NCBI RefSeq assembly: GCF_000346485.2
Contig: NZ_KQ976354.1
Location: 6,168,479 to 6,232,478, forward strand
Length of the DNA stretch: 64,000 nt
Reading direction: 5' to 3'
Source: Scytonema hofmannii PCC 7110
GTDB taxonomy: Bacteria > Cyanobacteriota > Cyanobacteriia > Cyanobacteriales > Nostocaceae
In this document: positions 47,000-56,319 of the stretch, one piece after another
Layout of the letters: each line of letters opens with the position of its first letter
Position numbering within the stretch: the first letter of the stretch is position 1
Position numbers and translations under genes: made by a program
Notes under the pieces: generated by a model
The model's database searches: none
Seen by the model: only the letters and a program-made list of their open reading frames with translations
Told to the model about the DNA's origin: nothing

Positions 47000-47398
47000 C
47001 TAATTTTCGCACTCGTCTTCGTATTCTGCCCATGAGTTTGGAGTTTCAGAGACTGCGACTTTTAGTTGCACGCCTGGAGGTACTCTTTTTTTGGTTTCAT
47101 CATAAATATATTTAGCAATCATCTCGGCAGTTGTTTCATACTCCGGAGGCATTACTTCGTTGAGTACACCGTGGTCAAGTCCTCCTTTTTTCACATCTTG
47201 TTTAGCCCAGCGCAAGGTTCTAAAATCAGCCACCATAACTTCATGGGGACAGTATTGCGAGGAGTGCAGTTTTGATGAAGTTGCTTCAATTTTTACTTTG
47301 TAAGTATGACCGTGCAATCGACCACACGGTCCATTGTAATCTCTGATGTAATGGGCGCTATCAAATGTAAATTCAGTGACCAATTTCCACTTGGGCAT
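47000..47398 (-). CDS. queD: 6-carboxytetrahydropterin synthase, QueD/PTPS family
   Basis: This enzyme makes 6-carboxy-5,6,7,8-tetrahydropterin, the second step toward the queuosine base, or 6-pyruvoyl-tetrahydropterin. Zinc ligands and the catalytic Cys are visible: FDSAHYIRDY (His), CGRLHGHTYKV (Cys and two His), then MVADFRTLR, LDHGVLNE (Asp/His) and the final SETPNSWAEY. The ATG at 47398, with AAAGGA 8 bp upstream, gives 132 residues; an upstream extension is not credible. Other que genes are not in the window. Its leader adjoins the palindromic repeats of the tnpB element. Confidence 0.9.
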   Translation of the reverse strand: MPKWKLVTEFTFDSAHYIRDYNGPCGRLHGHTYKVKIEATSSKLHSSQYCPHEVMVADFRTLRWAKQDVKKGGLDHGVLNEVMPPEYETTAEMIAKYIYDETKKRVPPGVQLKVAVSETPNSWAEYEDECEN

Positions 47399-47428
47399 TT
47401 TTATATCCTTTAACATATTCGCGGAATT

Positions 47429-47450
47429 CCCCATCCGCCATGCGGTGGGG
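47429..47450. repeat. Palindrome A, left copy
   Basis: A run of CCCCAtCCGC, CAT, GCGGtGGGG forms a hairpin. It is identical to the copy at 49377-49398. Confidence 0.85.
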
Positions 47451-47654
47451 ATGGATAGCGCGACAACTACGAGGTACACCCTTTATGGGTGTCCGAGTGG
47501 TTGTCAACCTCTAAGCTCGGCAATCTATCAATCCAATTTTCAACCAATTGAGTCATAGTTTTCTCCTTGCTTGCGGCATATAACCTTAGCTTATTCAGCC
47601 TCCGCTCAGATATCCGTAAGTTCAATCCTTTTTTGGTCACGAATTTTGCGAAAG

Positions 47655-47731
47655 AAAAAAGGGGAATGCCATTACGGGATATCCTGCACTACCCCTCGAT
47701 TAATCTAGGGGCTTGGGCATTCCCCTTTTTT
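47655..47731. repeat. Hairpin unit B, left copy
   Basis: AAAAAAGGGGAATGCC at one end pairs with GGCATTCCCCTTTTTT at the other, with an inner CCCCT/AGGGG stem. The direct-repeat partner is at 49189-49269. It could function as the left end hairpin. Confidence 0.88.
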
Positions 47732-47826
47732 CAGAGCTTGGTCTCCGGTCATAGCTATCTACACAACGTCTACATGAATGTCAGAATAAAAGGGTAACGA
47801 CAAAACGGCAAGGTGGTGGTTCAAAT

Positions 47827-49368
47827 ATGTCATTCAAAAGTAAGGAACAAAAAGAGCAGGATAAAGAAAAGAATAAAAATACTCACATTTCAACTGTTGT
47901 GCAGCATCTGAAATTGTCCAATCTTGGGTATGCTGTAATATCAGACATATTGTCACACGCAAACAGTTTATACAATACTTTAACCTTCAATCTGAGGCAA
48001 GGATTTTTTGTACACAAAATTCTGAATTTTCAATCTCTAACTATTGATTTACAAACTGACTTCAAAGAAAACTATCATTACAAAATGCTGCATTCTCAAG
48101 CAGCACAATCCGTGTGTCACAAGGTAACTGAGAATTTCAAATCATTCAAACAGCTTTTAGACAAACATTTTAGAGAGGGGACAAAGAAACCATTATTACC
48201 AGGTTATCGTCAAAAAGGTGGTATGTTTGAAGTGACATATCCCAGTCAATCAGTCAATATATCACAAGAGCATGGCATTATATTTGCTACTGTTTCTACT
48301 GGCATTATGTTCAAGAAGCAGCACAAAGAAGATGTCATGGGAACAAGTTTAAATGAGAGATTGAGATTCAGAGTTCCCGATGACATTGACCCCTCTAACC
48401 TCGTTGAGCTAGTGATTACATCAAAGCATAGAGAGATTTATCTACATTGGGTATGCAGAAAGAAAAATGAAATTGTTGCCACATTAAATAAGTCAAGTGT
48501 TTTAGGAATTGACATCGGATTGAACAACTTTGTTACCTGTATTCCGAACACAGGTGAAGAAGGATTTCTCATAAATGGGCGACCATTAAAGGCAATAAAT
48601 CAGTTTTATAACAAGACTGTATCTAAGCTAAAAAAGGGTAAGGATGAGAATTTCTGGAGTGGTAGTTTAGCTAGGGCAACGCAGTCTAGGAATAACCAAG
48701 TCCGCGATTTTATCAAGAAATCTGCACGGACAATAATCAATAAATGTTTAGAATCAGGAATAAGTAAAATTGTATTTGGTTGGAACCAAGGAATTAAGAA
48801 TGAAATAGATAACGGACGTGTCAATAATCAAAATTTTGTACAGGTTCCATTCACCGCATTACGTGATACACTCAAGTATCTCTGTGAGAGATCTGGTATA
48901 GAATTTGTAGTTGTAGAAGAATCATACACCTCAAAAATGTCATTTTTTGACGGTGATGAATTACCCGTTTACGGTCAAGAAACCGAAGAACAGAAGAATC
49001 TTAAGCCTTCTGGAAGAAGAACAAAACGCGGGGAATACAAAACAGGAAATAACACAATTATCAACGCGGATGCCAATGGGGCTTCCAATATTTTGAGAAA
49101 GGCCAAAATTGATACATCAAAAATTACTTTTCGGGTGTGTCAAATTCTCAAGACAATCAATATTTGGATAGGTCACGCACAGGGCAAGAAAAAAAGGGGG
49201 AATGCCATTAATGGATATCCTGCACTACCCCTCAATAAATCAAGGGGCTTGGGCATTCCCCCTTTTTTTAAAGGCTTAATCCTCGGTAAAAAATTCCCAT
49301 CACGTAAAGGTACGGCAGCAGGCTTGTCTTGTTGTACGACTATAGGACTCACTGAACCGGGTCAGTAA
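47827..49368 (+). CDS. TnpB-type RNA-guided nuclease, zinc-finger-less variant
   Basis: The RuvC catalytic residues are D229 (LGIDIGLNNFVT), E364 (VVVEESYTSKMS) and D415 (INADANGASNIL). The helix-turn-helix and OrfB-type N-terminal half precedes them. The CxxC...CxxC zinc finger usual between the second and third motif is absent; here it reads RRTKRGEYKTGNNTI, a known TnpB variant. The stop lies at 49368, beyond the right-hand hairpin B', so residues about 452-513 are translated from the element end and probably do not belong to the original protein. TnpB proteins are guided by an RNA made from this very region. No tnpA is adjacent. Confidence 0.92.
   Translation: MSFKSKEQKEQDKEKNKNTHISTVVQHLKLSNLGYAVISDILSHANSLYNTLTFNLRQGFFVHKILNFQSLTIDLQTDFKENYHYKMLHSQAAQSVCHKVTENFKSFKQLLDKHFREGTKKPLLPGYRQKGGMFEVTYPSQSVNISQEHGIIFATVSTGIMFKKQHKEDVMGTSLNERLRFRVPDDIDPSNLVELVITSKHREIYLHWVCRKKNEIVATLNKSSVLGIDIGLNNFVTCIPNTGEEGFLINGRPLKAINQFYNKTVSKLKKGKDENFWSGSLARATQSRNNQVRDFIKKSARTIINKCLESGISKIVFGWNQGIKNEIDNGRVNNQNFVQVPFTALRDTLKYLCERSGIEFVVVEESYTSKMSFFDGDELPVYGQETEEQKNLKPSGRRTKRGEYKTGNNTIINADANGASNILRKAKIDTSKITFRVCQILKTINIWIGHAQGKKKRGNAINGYPALPLNKSRGLGIPPFFKGLILGKKFPSRKGTAAGLSCCTTIGLTEPGQ
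49189..49269. repeat. Hairpin unit B, right copy, inside the tnpB frame
   Basis: This has the same palindromic design as the left copy, with GGGGGAATGCC/GGCATTCCCCC. It lies within the 3' end of the tnpB reading frame and would be part of a right-end guide RNA. Confidence 0.88.
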
Positions 49369-49376
49369 ATTAGAAA

Positions 49377-49398
49377 CCCCATCCGCCATGCGGTGGGG
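49377..49398. repeat. Palindrome A, right copy
   Basis: Identical to 47429-47450; it lies 8 bp after the tnpB stop and could also serve as its terminator hairpin, though no T-run follows. Confidence 0.85.
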
Positions 49399-49428
49399 TG
49401 GTTCATTCACTCCTATCATGCTTAATGA

Positions 49429-49998
49429 TTACTCACCACAAGAAAGGTAGTCAGAATTAACCCAACCTTCCAAACCACTTACTTTAGTGTTAGAACCATT
49501 GACAACACGGACGTAAACCCAAGGTTCCGATCCCCACCTCACCCATTTGACAACATTGCCATTGTTGAGACCGGCTTTTGATTTTCCATTGGGTGTAGCT
49601 CGCAAAGCTAATTGTCCTTGTGTAATATTTATGACTTTGCAAGAATCTTGTGAAGATGCAGTGTCTTCACCACAGATCAAGTAATTGGAATTTACCCAAC
49701 CTTCTAAACCGTTCACTTTGCTATTTGGACCTTGAATCACGCGGACGTAAACCCAAGGTTCACCTCCCGTCCTTAATAATTGTACGCTATTGCTATTATT
49801 TAGACCTGCTTTTGACTTGCCATTTGGTTGAAGGCGTAAAGCTAGTTGACCTGTTTGAAGATTGGTTACCGTGCAACTAGTTTGTTGAGCAATAATTTTT
49901 TTATTTCCCGTACCAGCAAGGGCAGTAGGAACAAAGTTAAAACTAAATAAAGATAAGAATATTAGGGAAAGCTTTAATAGAGAGGTTTGGTTTTTCAT
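49429..49998 (-). CDS. Secreted protein with two bacterial SH3 domains
   Basis: The ATG at 49998 starts a signal peptide (MKNQTSLLKLSLIFLSLFSF then VPTALAG); the longer frame from 50025 adds nine residues. The mature protein consists of two SH3b-type units of about 65 residues (GQLALRLQPNGKSKAGLNN and GQLALRATPNGKSKAGLNNG, each with WVYVRV and GLEGWVNS). They are about 75% identical to each other, a recent internal duplication. SH3b domains bind cell-wall peptides, so a role at the periplasmic face is likely; no enzyme domain is attached. Its stop is 31 bp from the right palindrome of the tnpB element. Confidence 0.85.
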   Translation of the reverse strand: MKNQTSLLKLSLIFLSLFSFNFVPTALAGTGNKKIIAQQTSCTVTNLQTGQLALRLQPNGKSKAGLNNSNSVQLLRTGGEPWVYVRVIQGPNSKVNGLEGWVNSNYLICGEDTASSQDSCKVINITQGQLALRATPNGKSKAGLNNGNVVKWVRWGSEPWVYVRVVNGSNTKVSGLEGWVNSDYLSCGE

Positions 49999-50139
49999 CA
50001 GTATCAATCTCAACACATCGGGCAAGCACGCGTTGCGAATTACAACTTCATGCCTTCCGATAAAACAACTACCTCTCTAAATTAACTTCCCTGGTATTAC
50101 CGTGTACTCTGGGAATTTACTGAACTATAATCATGGGAA

Positions 50140-50212
<73 letters not shown>

Positions 50213-50301
50213 GTTGCGTTTTCACTCACAAGAATTAATGTTAGCACATAAATTTTGAAAACGCGATAGTATTTTTGAGAAAAATTTTTCCATAAAATCC
50301 T

Positions 50302-50892
50302 ATGCCCTCTGGTCGGACTCACGATCGCATTACTTTATGGGCTTTGCCGCTTGTGACTGGGGTGACTTTCTGGCAAACCAAAAGCGGTAACCTGACACTA
50401 CTAGTTGCAGGAGGATTTCTGTTTGGGGGGCTGATGTTCGGTCCCGACTTAGATATTTACTCGCGCCACTACCAGCGCTGGGGATTTTTGCGTTTTATTT
50501 GGTTACCTTATCAAAAAAGCCTGCGTCATCGGTCATTCTTATCCCACGGTCCGATTATTGGTACAACACTGCGAGTTATCTATCTCAGCACCTTGGTTGC
50601 TATCTTAGGGTTTTTAGTTATGGTCGTTGGCGAAAAGCTGTGGAACGTGCAGTTAGATTGGCAAATATTGCGTAAAAATACGGCAAACACGCTATTCAAT
50701 TACTCTACAGAACTTCTTGCCCTATTCTTTGGGATGGAAATAGGTGCTATGAGTCATTCTCTAAGCGATTGGGGTGGTTCGGCATACAAGCGCATGAAAA
50801 AGCAAGGAGTCAGTGCATTACTACCCCGTGGGAAAATGAAGAAAAGTAAAGTGAAAAGGAGGGTAAGGGGACAAGGGGATAAGAGGGAGTGA
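50302..50892 (+). CDS. DUF2227 metal-binding membrane protein
   Basis: It starts MPSGRTHDRITLWALPLVTG and continues with MFGPDLDIYSRHYQRWGFLR and LRHRSFLSHGPIIGTTLRV, the His/Asp pattern of the DUF2227 (YdjM-related) metal-binding family. Hydrophobic stretches at about residues 15-60 and 90-120 suggest membrane attachment. The function is unknown. The basic C-terminus and the following GGGAGTGAGAGAGTGAGGGA tract come from low-complexity DNA. It lies divergently from tRNA-Val. Confidence 0.85.
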   Translation: MPSGRTHDRITLWALPLVTGVTFWQTKSGNLTLLVAGGFLFGGLMFGPDLDIYSRHYQRWGFLRFIWLPYQKSLRHRSFLSHGPIIGTTLRVIYLSTLVAILGFLVMVVGEKLWNVQLDWQILRKNTANTLFNYSTELLALFFGMEIGAMSHSLSDWGGSAYKRMKKQGVSALLPRGKMKKSKVKRRVRGQGDKRE

Positions 50893-50978
50893 GAGAGTGA
50901 GGGAGTGAGAGAGTGAGGAAGCACAAGTGATAATTAATACTCAATGACAACTAACAACTAACAACTAACAACTAACCA
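50882..50978. repeat. GAGTGAG and AACTAAC tandem tracts
   Basis: The end of the DUF2227 gene and the spacer before mazG contain GAGTGAGA-type units (50889-50922) and four CAACTAA heptamers (50946-50975). Confidence 0.8.
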
Positions 50979-50981
50979 ATT

Positions 50982-51785
50982 ATGAAAAATCCTGAAACAT
51001 TAGCGGCTTTACAAGAATTAATTGACGTGGTGGCAAAATTGCGATCGCCTGACGGAGGTTGTCCTTGGGATTTGGAACAAACTCCCCAGACACTGACACC
51101 ATTTGTTATAGAAGAAGCGTATGAGGTGGTAGATGCTATCAATAGTGGCGATCGAAACGCCATTGCTGAAGAACTGGGCGATTTACTTTTACAAGTTGTT
51201 TTACAAGCTCAAATTGCCAGCGAATACCAACAATTTTCCCTGAAGGAAATTGCTGAAGGTATTTCACAAAAACTTATCCGTCGTCACCCTCATGTTTTTG
51301 GCGATATTTCGGTGCAAAGCATTGATGAAGTGCGGCAAAACTGGGAAAAAATCAAAGCAGAAGAAAAAGGAAAACCATCTCCTGACAGCCAAAAACTCAG
51401 TCACAAACTTCAAGGTTATACACGTAAGCTACCCCCGTTGATGGCAACTATGAAGATTTCCCAGAAAGCAGCTGCGGTTGGGTTTGAGTGGGAAACTCTT
51501 GATGGAGTGTGGGACAAGTTTAATGAGGAATTAGCAGAATTCAAAGAAGCTTTAGCCCACGAAACACCAGAAAGACAACAAGCTGAATTAGGCGATCTGC
51601 TGTTTTCCGTTGTCCAGCTAGCTCGATGGAATAATCTTGACCCCAGCGAAGCTTTGCAAGGGACAAATAAGAAATTTATTCAGCGCTTAGAACAAATGGA
51701 GGGATTTGCCAATCGTCCTCTCTCGGATCACACTCTGGAGGAATTAGAAGCTCTTTGGCAACAGGCTAAAGCGACTGAGGGTTAG
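50982..51785 (+). CDS. mazG: MazG nucleoside triphosphate pyrophosphohydrolase
   Basis: This enzyme hydrolyses NTPs and dNTPs to monophosphates and removes damaged nucleotides. The protein has two MazG domains. The first has CPWDLEQTPQTLTPFVIEEA and EELGDLLLQVV, with the EExxE plus ExxD magnesium site. The second has AELGDLLFSVVQLARW. It has 267 residues, the full double-domain length. The start follows a heptamer tract; an ATG with no strong ribosome site is used. Confidence 0.94.
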   Translation: MKNPETLAALQELIDVVAKLRSPDGGCPWDLEQTPQTLTPFVIEEAYEVVDAINSGDRNAIAEELGDLLLQVVLQAQIASEYQQFSLKEIAEGISQKLIRRHPHVFGDISVQSIDEVRQNWEKIKAEEKGKPSPDSQKLSHKLQGYTRKLPPLMATMKISQKAAAVGFEWETLDGVWDKFNEELAEFKEALAHETPERQQAELGDLLFSVVQLARWNNLDPSEALQGTNKKFIQRLEQMEGFANRPLSDHTLEELEALWQQAKATEG

Positions 51786-51967
51786 GAGGGGTATGTAACA
51801 GGTTAGAAAAATCCCGACTTCGCCTGAATCCCCCAACTAGAAGTCCTCTAAAAAACGTTGGCTTTTCATTGGTTTTTCGTTGTTTAGCATTTATAATGCA
51901 GTATTAGGTGGTGCAAACAACCAAACTTAGAATCAAGCAAACATATGTACTTATTAAATGTAGGTAG

Positions 51968-52450
51968 ATGAAATCACTTGCTAAAAAAGAGTCAAACACA
52001 TTCAGCCTACAACCCGGTCCAACTTGGTTATCATTCGAGAAGTTTCGCCAAGAAGGTGCTAAAGCTTTAGAATTAGTTAAAAATGGTATTGTTGGTATTC
52101 TTCACACAAAAACTGGACAGTATCGCATTTTGGAAGAACGTGACTTCCAGAAATTGTACGGTCTGGCTCGTGATGTAGATCGTTTGCGAGGTGGACTAAG
52201 AATAGTTATTAGTGCTGCGCGTGCTGTACAAAAGCATCCAGATGATGCAGACACAATGAACGTGTTATTGGAAAGTGTGAGCTTATTAGGCAGTTTGCCA
52301 GAACTCCCAACTCGTCAAACATTTGAACCTTTACTGCCTGAAACTGATGAGCTAGATGAAGAACAAGAAGATGAGGTCATTTTAGATCCCAAAGAACTCG
52401 ATCATCTAATTAAGGCTGAATCTCTTGCCCGAGACAAAGAACAGCAATAG
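51968..52450 (+). CDS. Hypothetical protein, first of a two-gene module
   Basis: I do not recognise a named family. The N-terminal half (GPTWLSFEKFRQEGAKALEL, then VKNGIVGILHTKTGQYRILE) looks like a compact mixed-fold domain of about 60 residues reminiscent of Phd/YefM-like antitoxins by layout only; the rest is helical with an acidic tail (DELDEEQEDEVILDPKELDH). The next gene starts 22 bp after the stop, with a GTAAGGAG ribosome site, so the two are co-transcribed. An antitoxin role is only a guess from size and order. Confidence 0.6.
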   Translation: MKSLAKKESNTFSLQPGPTWLSFEKFRQEGAKALELVKNGIVGILHTKTGQYRILEERDFQKLYGLARDVDRLRGGLRIVISAARAVQKHPDDADTMNVLLESVSLLGSLPELPTRQTFEPLLPETDELDEEQEDEVILDPKELDHLIKAESLARDKEQQ

Positions 52451-52471
52451 TAAGGAGTATATCTTAAAAGT

Positions 52472-53122
52472 ATGTTGGGAAAATTAGCAGAGCTTGAGAG
52501 AAAGCTCCGTGAGCTTTCTCACGATCAAACAGCTATTCAAATTATTCAAAGCTTTGCAATAGACCTTGGTAATACAAAGCAACGACAAATAATTTTTGGT
52601 TCTGATGGTGCTCTTTTACGTGACCCAATTTTTTACCAAGATGCACTCGAAAAAGGTCTTCTTGATGAGAAAGAAGAACCTTTTAATTTACTGCAAGGCG
52701 ACATCATTAGTACTGATGCTGCTTATTTTTTTGGTGAACGCCTTGAAGGGATGAAATTTGCCATAGCAAATTCTACCTGCGATCTAGTTCCCCATCGCCG
52801 ACAAAACGCAATATTATTCCGTATAGAAGCAATTACACAAGCAAGATATCCTGATGCTAAATCAATTATCAGTCAATTATTAAAGTTTAAATCAACACAA
52901 CGAATGTATCTTCCACGCCTAAACTCTGATTCAGAAGATGTACTAGCTAATTGCATAATATTTGATGGAGTTGTACAAATTAGCCTTGATGACTTACAAA
53001 TGGCTGCACGTGAGGCTAGTTTAAGTTTAATTGGATGGCGAATTTTCGGCTCTTTACTCCGGACAATTATGGTTCGAGCAGGAGAAAGCGAAGTTAAATT
53101 GAGAACAGCATTAAATAGTTAA
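52472..53122 (+). CDS. Hypothetical protein, second of a two-gene module
   Basis: A 216-residue soluble protein without signal or membrane segments. Recognisable conserved-looking parts are DIISTDAAYFFGERLEGMKF, followed by IANSTCDLVPHRRQNAILF, and the C-terminal LSLIGWRIFGSLLRTIMVRA. I cannot assign a fold. The tight link to the upstream acidic protein suggests a functional pair, such as toxin and antitoxin or enzyme and regulator. Confidence 0.6.
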   Translation: MLGKLAELERKLRELSHDQTAIQIIQSFAIDLGNTKQRQIIFGSDGALLRDPIFYQDALEKGLLDEKEEPFNLLQGDIISTDAAYFFGERLEGMKFAIANSTCDLVPHRRQNAILFRIEAITQARYPDAKSIISQLLKFKSTQRMYLPRLNSDSEDVLANCIIFDGVVQISLDDLQMAAREASLSLIGWRIFGSLLRTIMVRAGESEVKLRTALNS

Positions 53123-53221
53123 TTTGTATAGAAATCCCAATTTGATTTTTGAAATACACGTAGATGAATGCGTTCCCAGCCAAAGGCTAGGAACGAGTCA
53201 GAAGCTACTTAGGGATGGGGT

Positions 53222-53250
53222 CAGTGACCAGTGACCAGTGACCAGTGACT
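53222..53250. repeat. Heptamer array interrupted by a hairpin element
   Basis: Four CAGTGAC units stop at CAGTGACT where the 128-bp hairpin element starts; the same AGTGACC word resumes at 53374 on the other side. The array was therefore split by the insertion. Confidence 0.8.
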
Positions 53251-53376
53251 AGAGCGCCGGTACAGTATTCAAAAAGGAGGCAAAAAACCCGGTTTCTCTC
53301 TGTCAGAAAGCTTAATATTTCGTATACTCAACTTGAAGAAACCGGGTTTTTGTGATTTCTGTACCGATGCTCTAGT
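53248..53376. mobile_element. 128-bp long-hairpin element inside a heptamer array
   Basis: The ends are ACTAGAGC and GCTCTAGT. Next follow GCCGGTACAG/CTGTACCGATGC and an inner 13-bp stem AAAACCCGGTTTC/GAAACCGGGTTTT around a 40-base loop. The whole can fold into one hairpin, in keeping with a MITE or a bidirectional terminator of the convergent genes. CTAG at both ends may be a target duplication. Confidence 0.7.
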
Positions 53377-53382
53377 GACCAA

Positions 53383-54855
53383 TCACAACTTAATTGTCAC
53401 AGTCTTCACCTCAGTGTATTGCTGCAAACCGTACTCGCCGAGTTCGCGACCAATACCGGACTGCTTAAACCCACCAAAAGGTGCAGCAGCGTCAAAAACG
53501 TCATAGCAGTTTACCCAAACAGTACCCGCACGAACGTTGTTAGCTATGGCGTGCGCTTTGGTGATGTCTTTTGTCCACACAGCAGCCGCTAGCCCATAGA
53601 TGGTGTTATTAGCTCGTTGAATGACTTCATCAATATCTTTGAATTTGATGATGCTCATCACCGGACCAAAGATTTCATCTCGCGCAATTTCCATGCGATC
53701 TTGCACATCAGCGAAGATTGTCGGGGCGATGAAGTAACCCTTGTCACCAACTTGGTTACCACCACACAGTATTTGAGCACCTTCTCGCATTCCCGACTCT
53801 ATATAATGCATCACTTTATTGAACTGGTCTTTATCTACCTGCGGACCTTGTTTGGTATTGAGGTCGAAGGGATTGCCAACAGTACGCTGTTTCGCTCGTT
53901 CGACACTCTTGGCTACAAACTCGTCGTAACATTTTTCTTCCACAAATAACCGCGAACCTGCAACACAGCACTGTCCCTGGTTAAAGAATAGAGCATTGTG
54001 AGCACCTTCTATAGCCTCATCCATGTCAGCGTCGGCAAAAACTATATTGGGGCTTTTACCGCCAAGTTCCAGAGTTATGCGTTTGAGGTTACTCTTGGCA
54101 GCTGCTTCCATCACCAAATGCCCTACTTCAGTGGAGCCAGTAAAGGCAACTTTGTCAATATCCATATGGTGAGAAATTGCCGCACCTGCTGTTGGTCCGT
54201 ATCCCGAAAGAATATTCACAACACCAGGGGGGAAACCAGCTTCAATAATGAGTTCGCCAAGCCGCAATGCTGACAGTGGTGTTTGTTCGGCTGTTTTCAT
54301 AACTACGGTATTGCCAGTTGCCAAAGCAGGTCCTAACTTCCAAGCCTGCATGAGCAGTGGAAAGTTCCAAGGAATAATTTGACCTACCACACCTACTGGC
54401 TCGTGACGAGTGTAGCAAAAGTAAGGACCATTAATGGGGATAGTCTTACCTTGTACCTTATCAGCCCACCCCGCAAAGTAGCGATAGCAGGCGATGACCA
54501 ATGGTAGGTCAGCATTCATCGATTCTGAAATTGGCTTACCATTGTCTAATGTCTCCAACTGTGCCAGTTCTTCTTTGTTTTGCTCGATTAAGTCAGCGAG
54601 TTTGTATAGTAATTCGCCGCGACGAATGGCGGACATTTTACGCCATTCTCCATTATTGAAAGCAGCACGAGCAGCATGCACTGCCTTATCTACATCTGCT
54701 GCATCCGCCTCTGCGACACTGCAAATCGTCTCACCCGTAGCAGGGTTAATTGTTTCAAAACGCTTACCGCTAACACTTTCTACCCACTCGTTATTAATCA
54801 GCAGATTGGTTGGACCGATTTTAACCTGGTTTTCTAGTTTGAGTGCTGTAACCAT
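53383..54855 (-). CDS. NAD(P)-dependent aldehyde dehydrogenase
   Basis: Class 1/2 ALDH, 490 residues. It has the NAD-fold [32 protein letters not shown], the catalytic Glu in [14 protein letters not shown] and the catalytic Cys in [15 protein letters not shown] (the second Cys as in ALDH2-type enzymes). The oxidised aldehyde cannot be named; relatives oxidise acetaldehyde, betaine aldehyde or retinal-like substrates. It is divergent from proA with a 118-bp spacer. The stop is 6 bp from the hairpin element. Confidence 0.92.
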   Translation of the reverse strand: MVTALKLENQVKIGPTNLLINNEWVESVSGKRFETINPATGETICSVAEADAADVDKAVHAARAAFNNGEWRKMSAIRRGELLYKLADLIEQNKEELAQLETLDNGKPISESMNADLPLVIACYRYFAGWADKVQGKTIPINGPYFCYTRHEPVGVVGQIIPWNFPLLMQAWKLGPALATGNTVVMKTAEQTPLSALRLGELIIEAGFPPGVVNILSGYGPTAGAAISHHMDIDKVAFTGSTEVGHLVMEAAAKSNLKRITLELGGKSPNIVFADADMDEAIEGAHNALFFNQGQCCVAGSRLFVEEKCYDEFVAKSVERAKQRTVGNPFDLNTKQGPQVDKDQFNKVMHYIESGMREGAQILCGGNQVGDKGYFIAPTIFADVQDRMEIARDEIFGPVMSIIKFKDIDEVIQRANNTIYGLAAAVWTKDITKAHAIANNVRAGTVWVNCYDVFDAAAPFGGFKQSGIGRELGEYGLQQYTEVKTVTIKL

Positions 54856-54973
54856 CTGGTCCTCCTATAAGCTAAGCTTTTATTAGAACATTGTTTAAAT
54901 CTACTTAATATGTTGCTTGGTACGTGAGGTATCGTGTAACTTTCTTTATGTAATTTTATAGTTCGCTTTATAT

Positions 54974-56263
54974 ATGGAAAACATCATTGCAGTTGCTCAA
55001 CAAACAAGACAAGCTGCACTCAAACTAGCAGTGCTTTCGACAGAGGCAAAAAATCAAGCGATTGAGGCGATCGCACAAGCTTTAGAATCGGCCAAAGATG
55101 AAATTTTGCAAGCGAATATTGCTGATTGTGAAACATCTCTTGCAGAAGGAATCGCCGAACCGCTCTACAAACGTCTCAAGTTAGACGAACATAAGTTAAG
55201 AGATGCGATCGCGGGCGTTAGAGATGTTGGGAAACTAGCCGAGCCCGTGGGGACTGTACAAATTCATCGCGAAATTGATACAGGCTTAATCCTTAAGCGA
55301 TTAACTTGTCCTTTAGGAGTCTTGGGCATCATTTTTGAAGCACGTCCGGAAGCAGCTATTCAAATTGTTTCCCTAGCTATCAAGTCAGGCAATGGCGTTA
55401 TTCTCAAAGGTGGAAAAGAAGCTATTCGTTCTTGTGACGCAATAGTCAAAGCAATTAAACAAGGATTATCTCAAACTGCGGTCAATCCAGATGCAGTCCA
55501 GTTGTTAACAACGAGAGAAGAAATATTGCAACTTTTGAAATTAGATAAGTATGTAGATTTAATTATTCCCAGAGGTTCTAACTCATTTGTGCGCTTTGTT
55601 CAAGACAATACGCGCATTCCAGTCCTCGGTCACGCTGATGGGGTTTGTCATCTTTATATAGATAAAGCTGCAGACGTAGAAAAAGCTGTTGCCATTACAG
55701 TTGATGCAAAAACGAGCTATCCGGCTGCTTGTAATGCAATTGAAACTTTACTCGTTCATGCCAATATTGCTCCAAAAGTCTTACCACAGATAAGCGAAGC
55801 TTTGCAAAAACTGAAAGTTGAATTAAGAGGTGATGAACGCACGCGCCAAATTCTACACAATATCTTAGAAGCAACCGAGCAAGACTGGGAGACAGAATAC
55901 ACTGCTCTGATTTTATCAATCAAAATAGTGGATTCCTTAGAAGAAGCAATTGCTCATATCAATGAGTACGGTTCCAAACATACTGATGGAATTGTTTCTG
56001 AAGATGAAGAAGCTGCTCAAACGTTCCTAGCTTTGGTAAATGCAGCCGGAGTTTACCACAACTGTTCCACCCGCTTTGCTGATGGCTTCCGTTATGGTTT
56101 TGGTGCAGAAGTTGGAATTAGCACTCAACAAATGCCACCTCGTGGTCCTGTTGGTTTAGAAGGTTTGGTAACTTACAAATATCAAATGAGCGGTAACGGT
56201 CATATTTCGGCTACTTATACGGGTGCAAATGCTAAGTCCTTTACCCATCGAGATTTGCTATAA
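54974..56263 (+). CDS. proA: Gamma-glutamyl phosphate reductase
   Basis: This enzyme reduces gamma-glutamyl phosphate to glutamate semialdehyde, the second step of proline synthesis. It has the ALDH-like fold with [29 protein letters not shown] and the catalytic Cys in [16 protein letters not shown]. The C-terminal [20 protein letters not shown], then [16 protein letters not shown], is diagnostic for ProA. It has 429 residues. A heptamer array starts 1 bp after the stop. proB is not in the window. Confidence 0.96.
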   Translation: MENIIAVAQQTRQAALKLAVLSTEAKNQAIEAIAQALESAKDEILQANIADCETSLAEGIAEPLYKRLKLDEHKLRDAIAGVRDVGKLAEPVGTVQIHREIDTGLILKRLTCPLGVLGIIFEARPEAAIQIVSLAIKSGNGVILKGGKEAIRSCDAIVKAIKQGLSQTAVNPDAVQLLTTREEILQLLKLDKYVDLIIPRGSNSFVRFVQDNTRIPVLGHADGVCHLYIDKAADVEKAVAITVDAKTSYPAACNAIETLLVHANIAPKVLPQISEALQKLKVELRGDERTRQILHNILEATEQDWETEYTALILSIKIVDSLEEAIAHINEYGSKHTDGIVSEDEEAAQTFLALVNAAGVYHNCSTRFADGFRYGFGAEVGISTQQMPPRGPVGLEGLVTYKYQMSGNGHISATYTGANAKSFTHRDLL

Positions 56264-56319
56264 CAGTGAGCAGTGAGCAGTGACCAGTGTGCAGTGACCA
56301 GTGACCAGTGACCAGTGTG
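56264..56319. repeat. Heptamer array after proA
   Basis: Seven units of CAGTGAC/CAGTGAG/CAGTGTG type start directly at the proA stop. The variation in the seventh base shows partial decay. Confidence 0.88.

Larger units (their letters stand above)
47399..47826. other. Spacer between queD and tnpB with element repeats
   Basis: No gene is seen in 428 bp. It carries hairpin A (47429-47450), an ACACCCTTTATGGGTGT hairpin at about 47475-47491 and the larger hairpin B (47655-47731). The tnpB start is preceded by AAGGTGGTGG. Confidence 0.6.
47429..49398 (+). mobile_element. tnpB-only element with nested palindromic repeats
   Basis: The order is A (47429-47450), B (47655-47731), tnpB (47827-49368), B' (49189-49269), A' (49377-49398). 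A and A' are the same 22-bp palindrome with the core CCGCCATGCGG; B and B' are about 77-80 bp palindromic units, 85% or more identical, in direct orientation. This looks like the hairpin ends of an IS200/IS605-type element in a tnpA-less (IS1341-like) form. Which pair is the real boundary is not settled. Confidence 0.6.

Noticed and set aside
47827-49368. TnpB as a Cas12-type effector
   Set aside because: No CRISPR array or adaptation genes in the window, and length and motifs fit TnpB.
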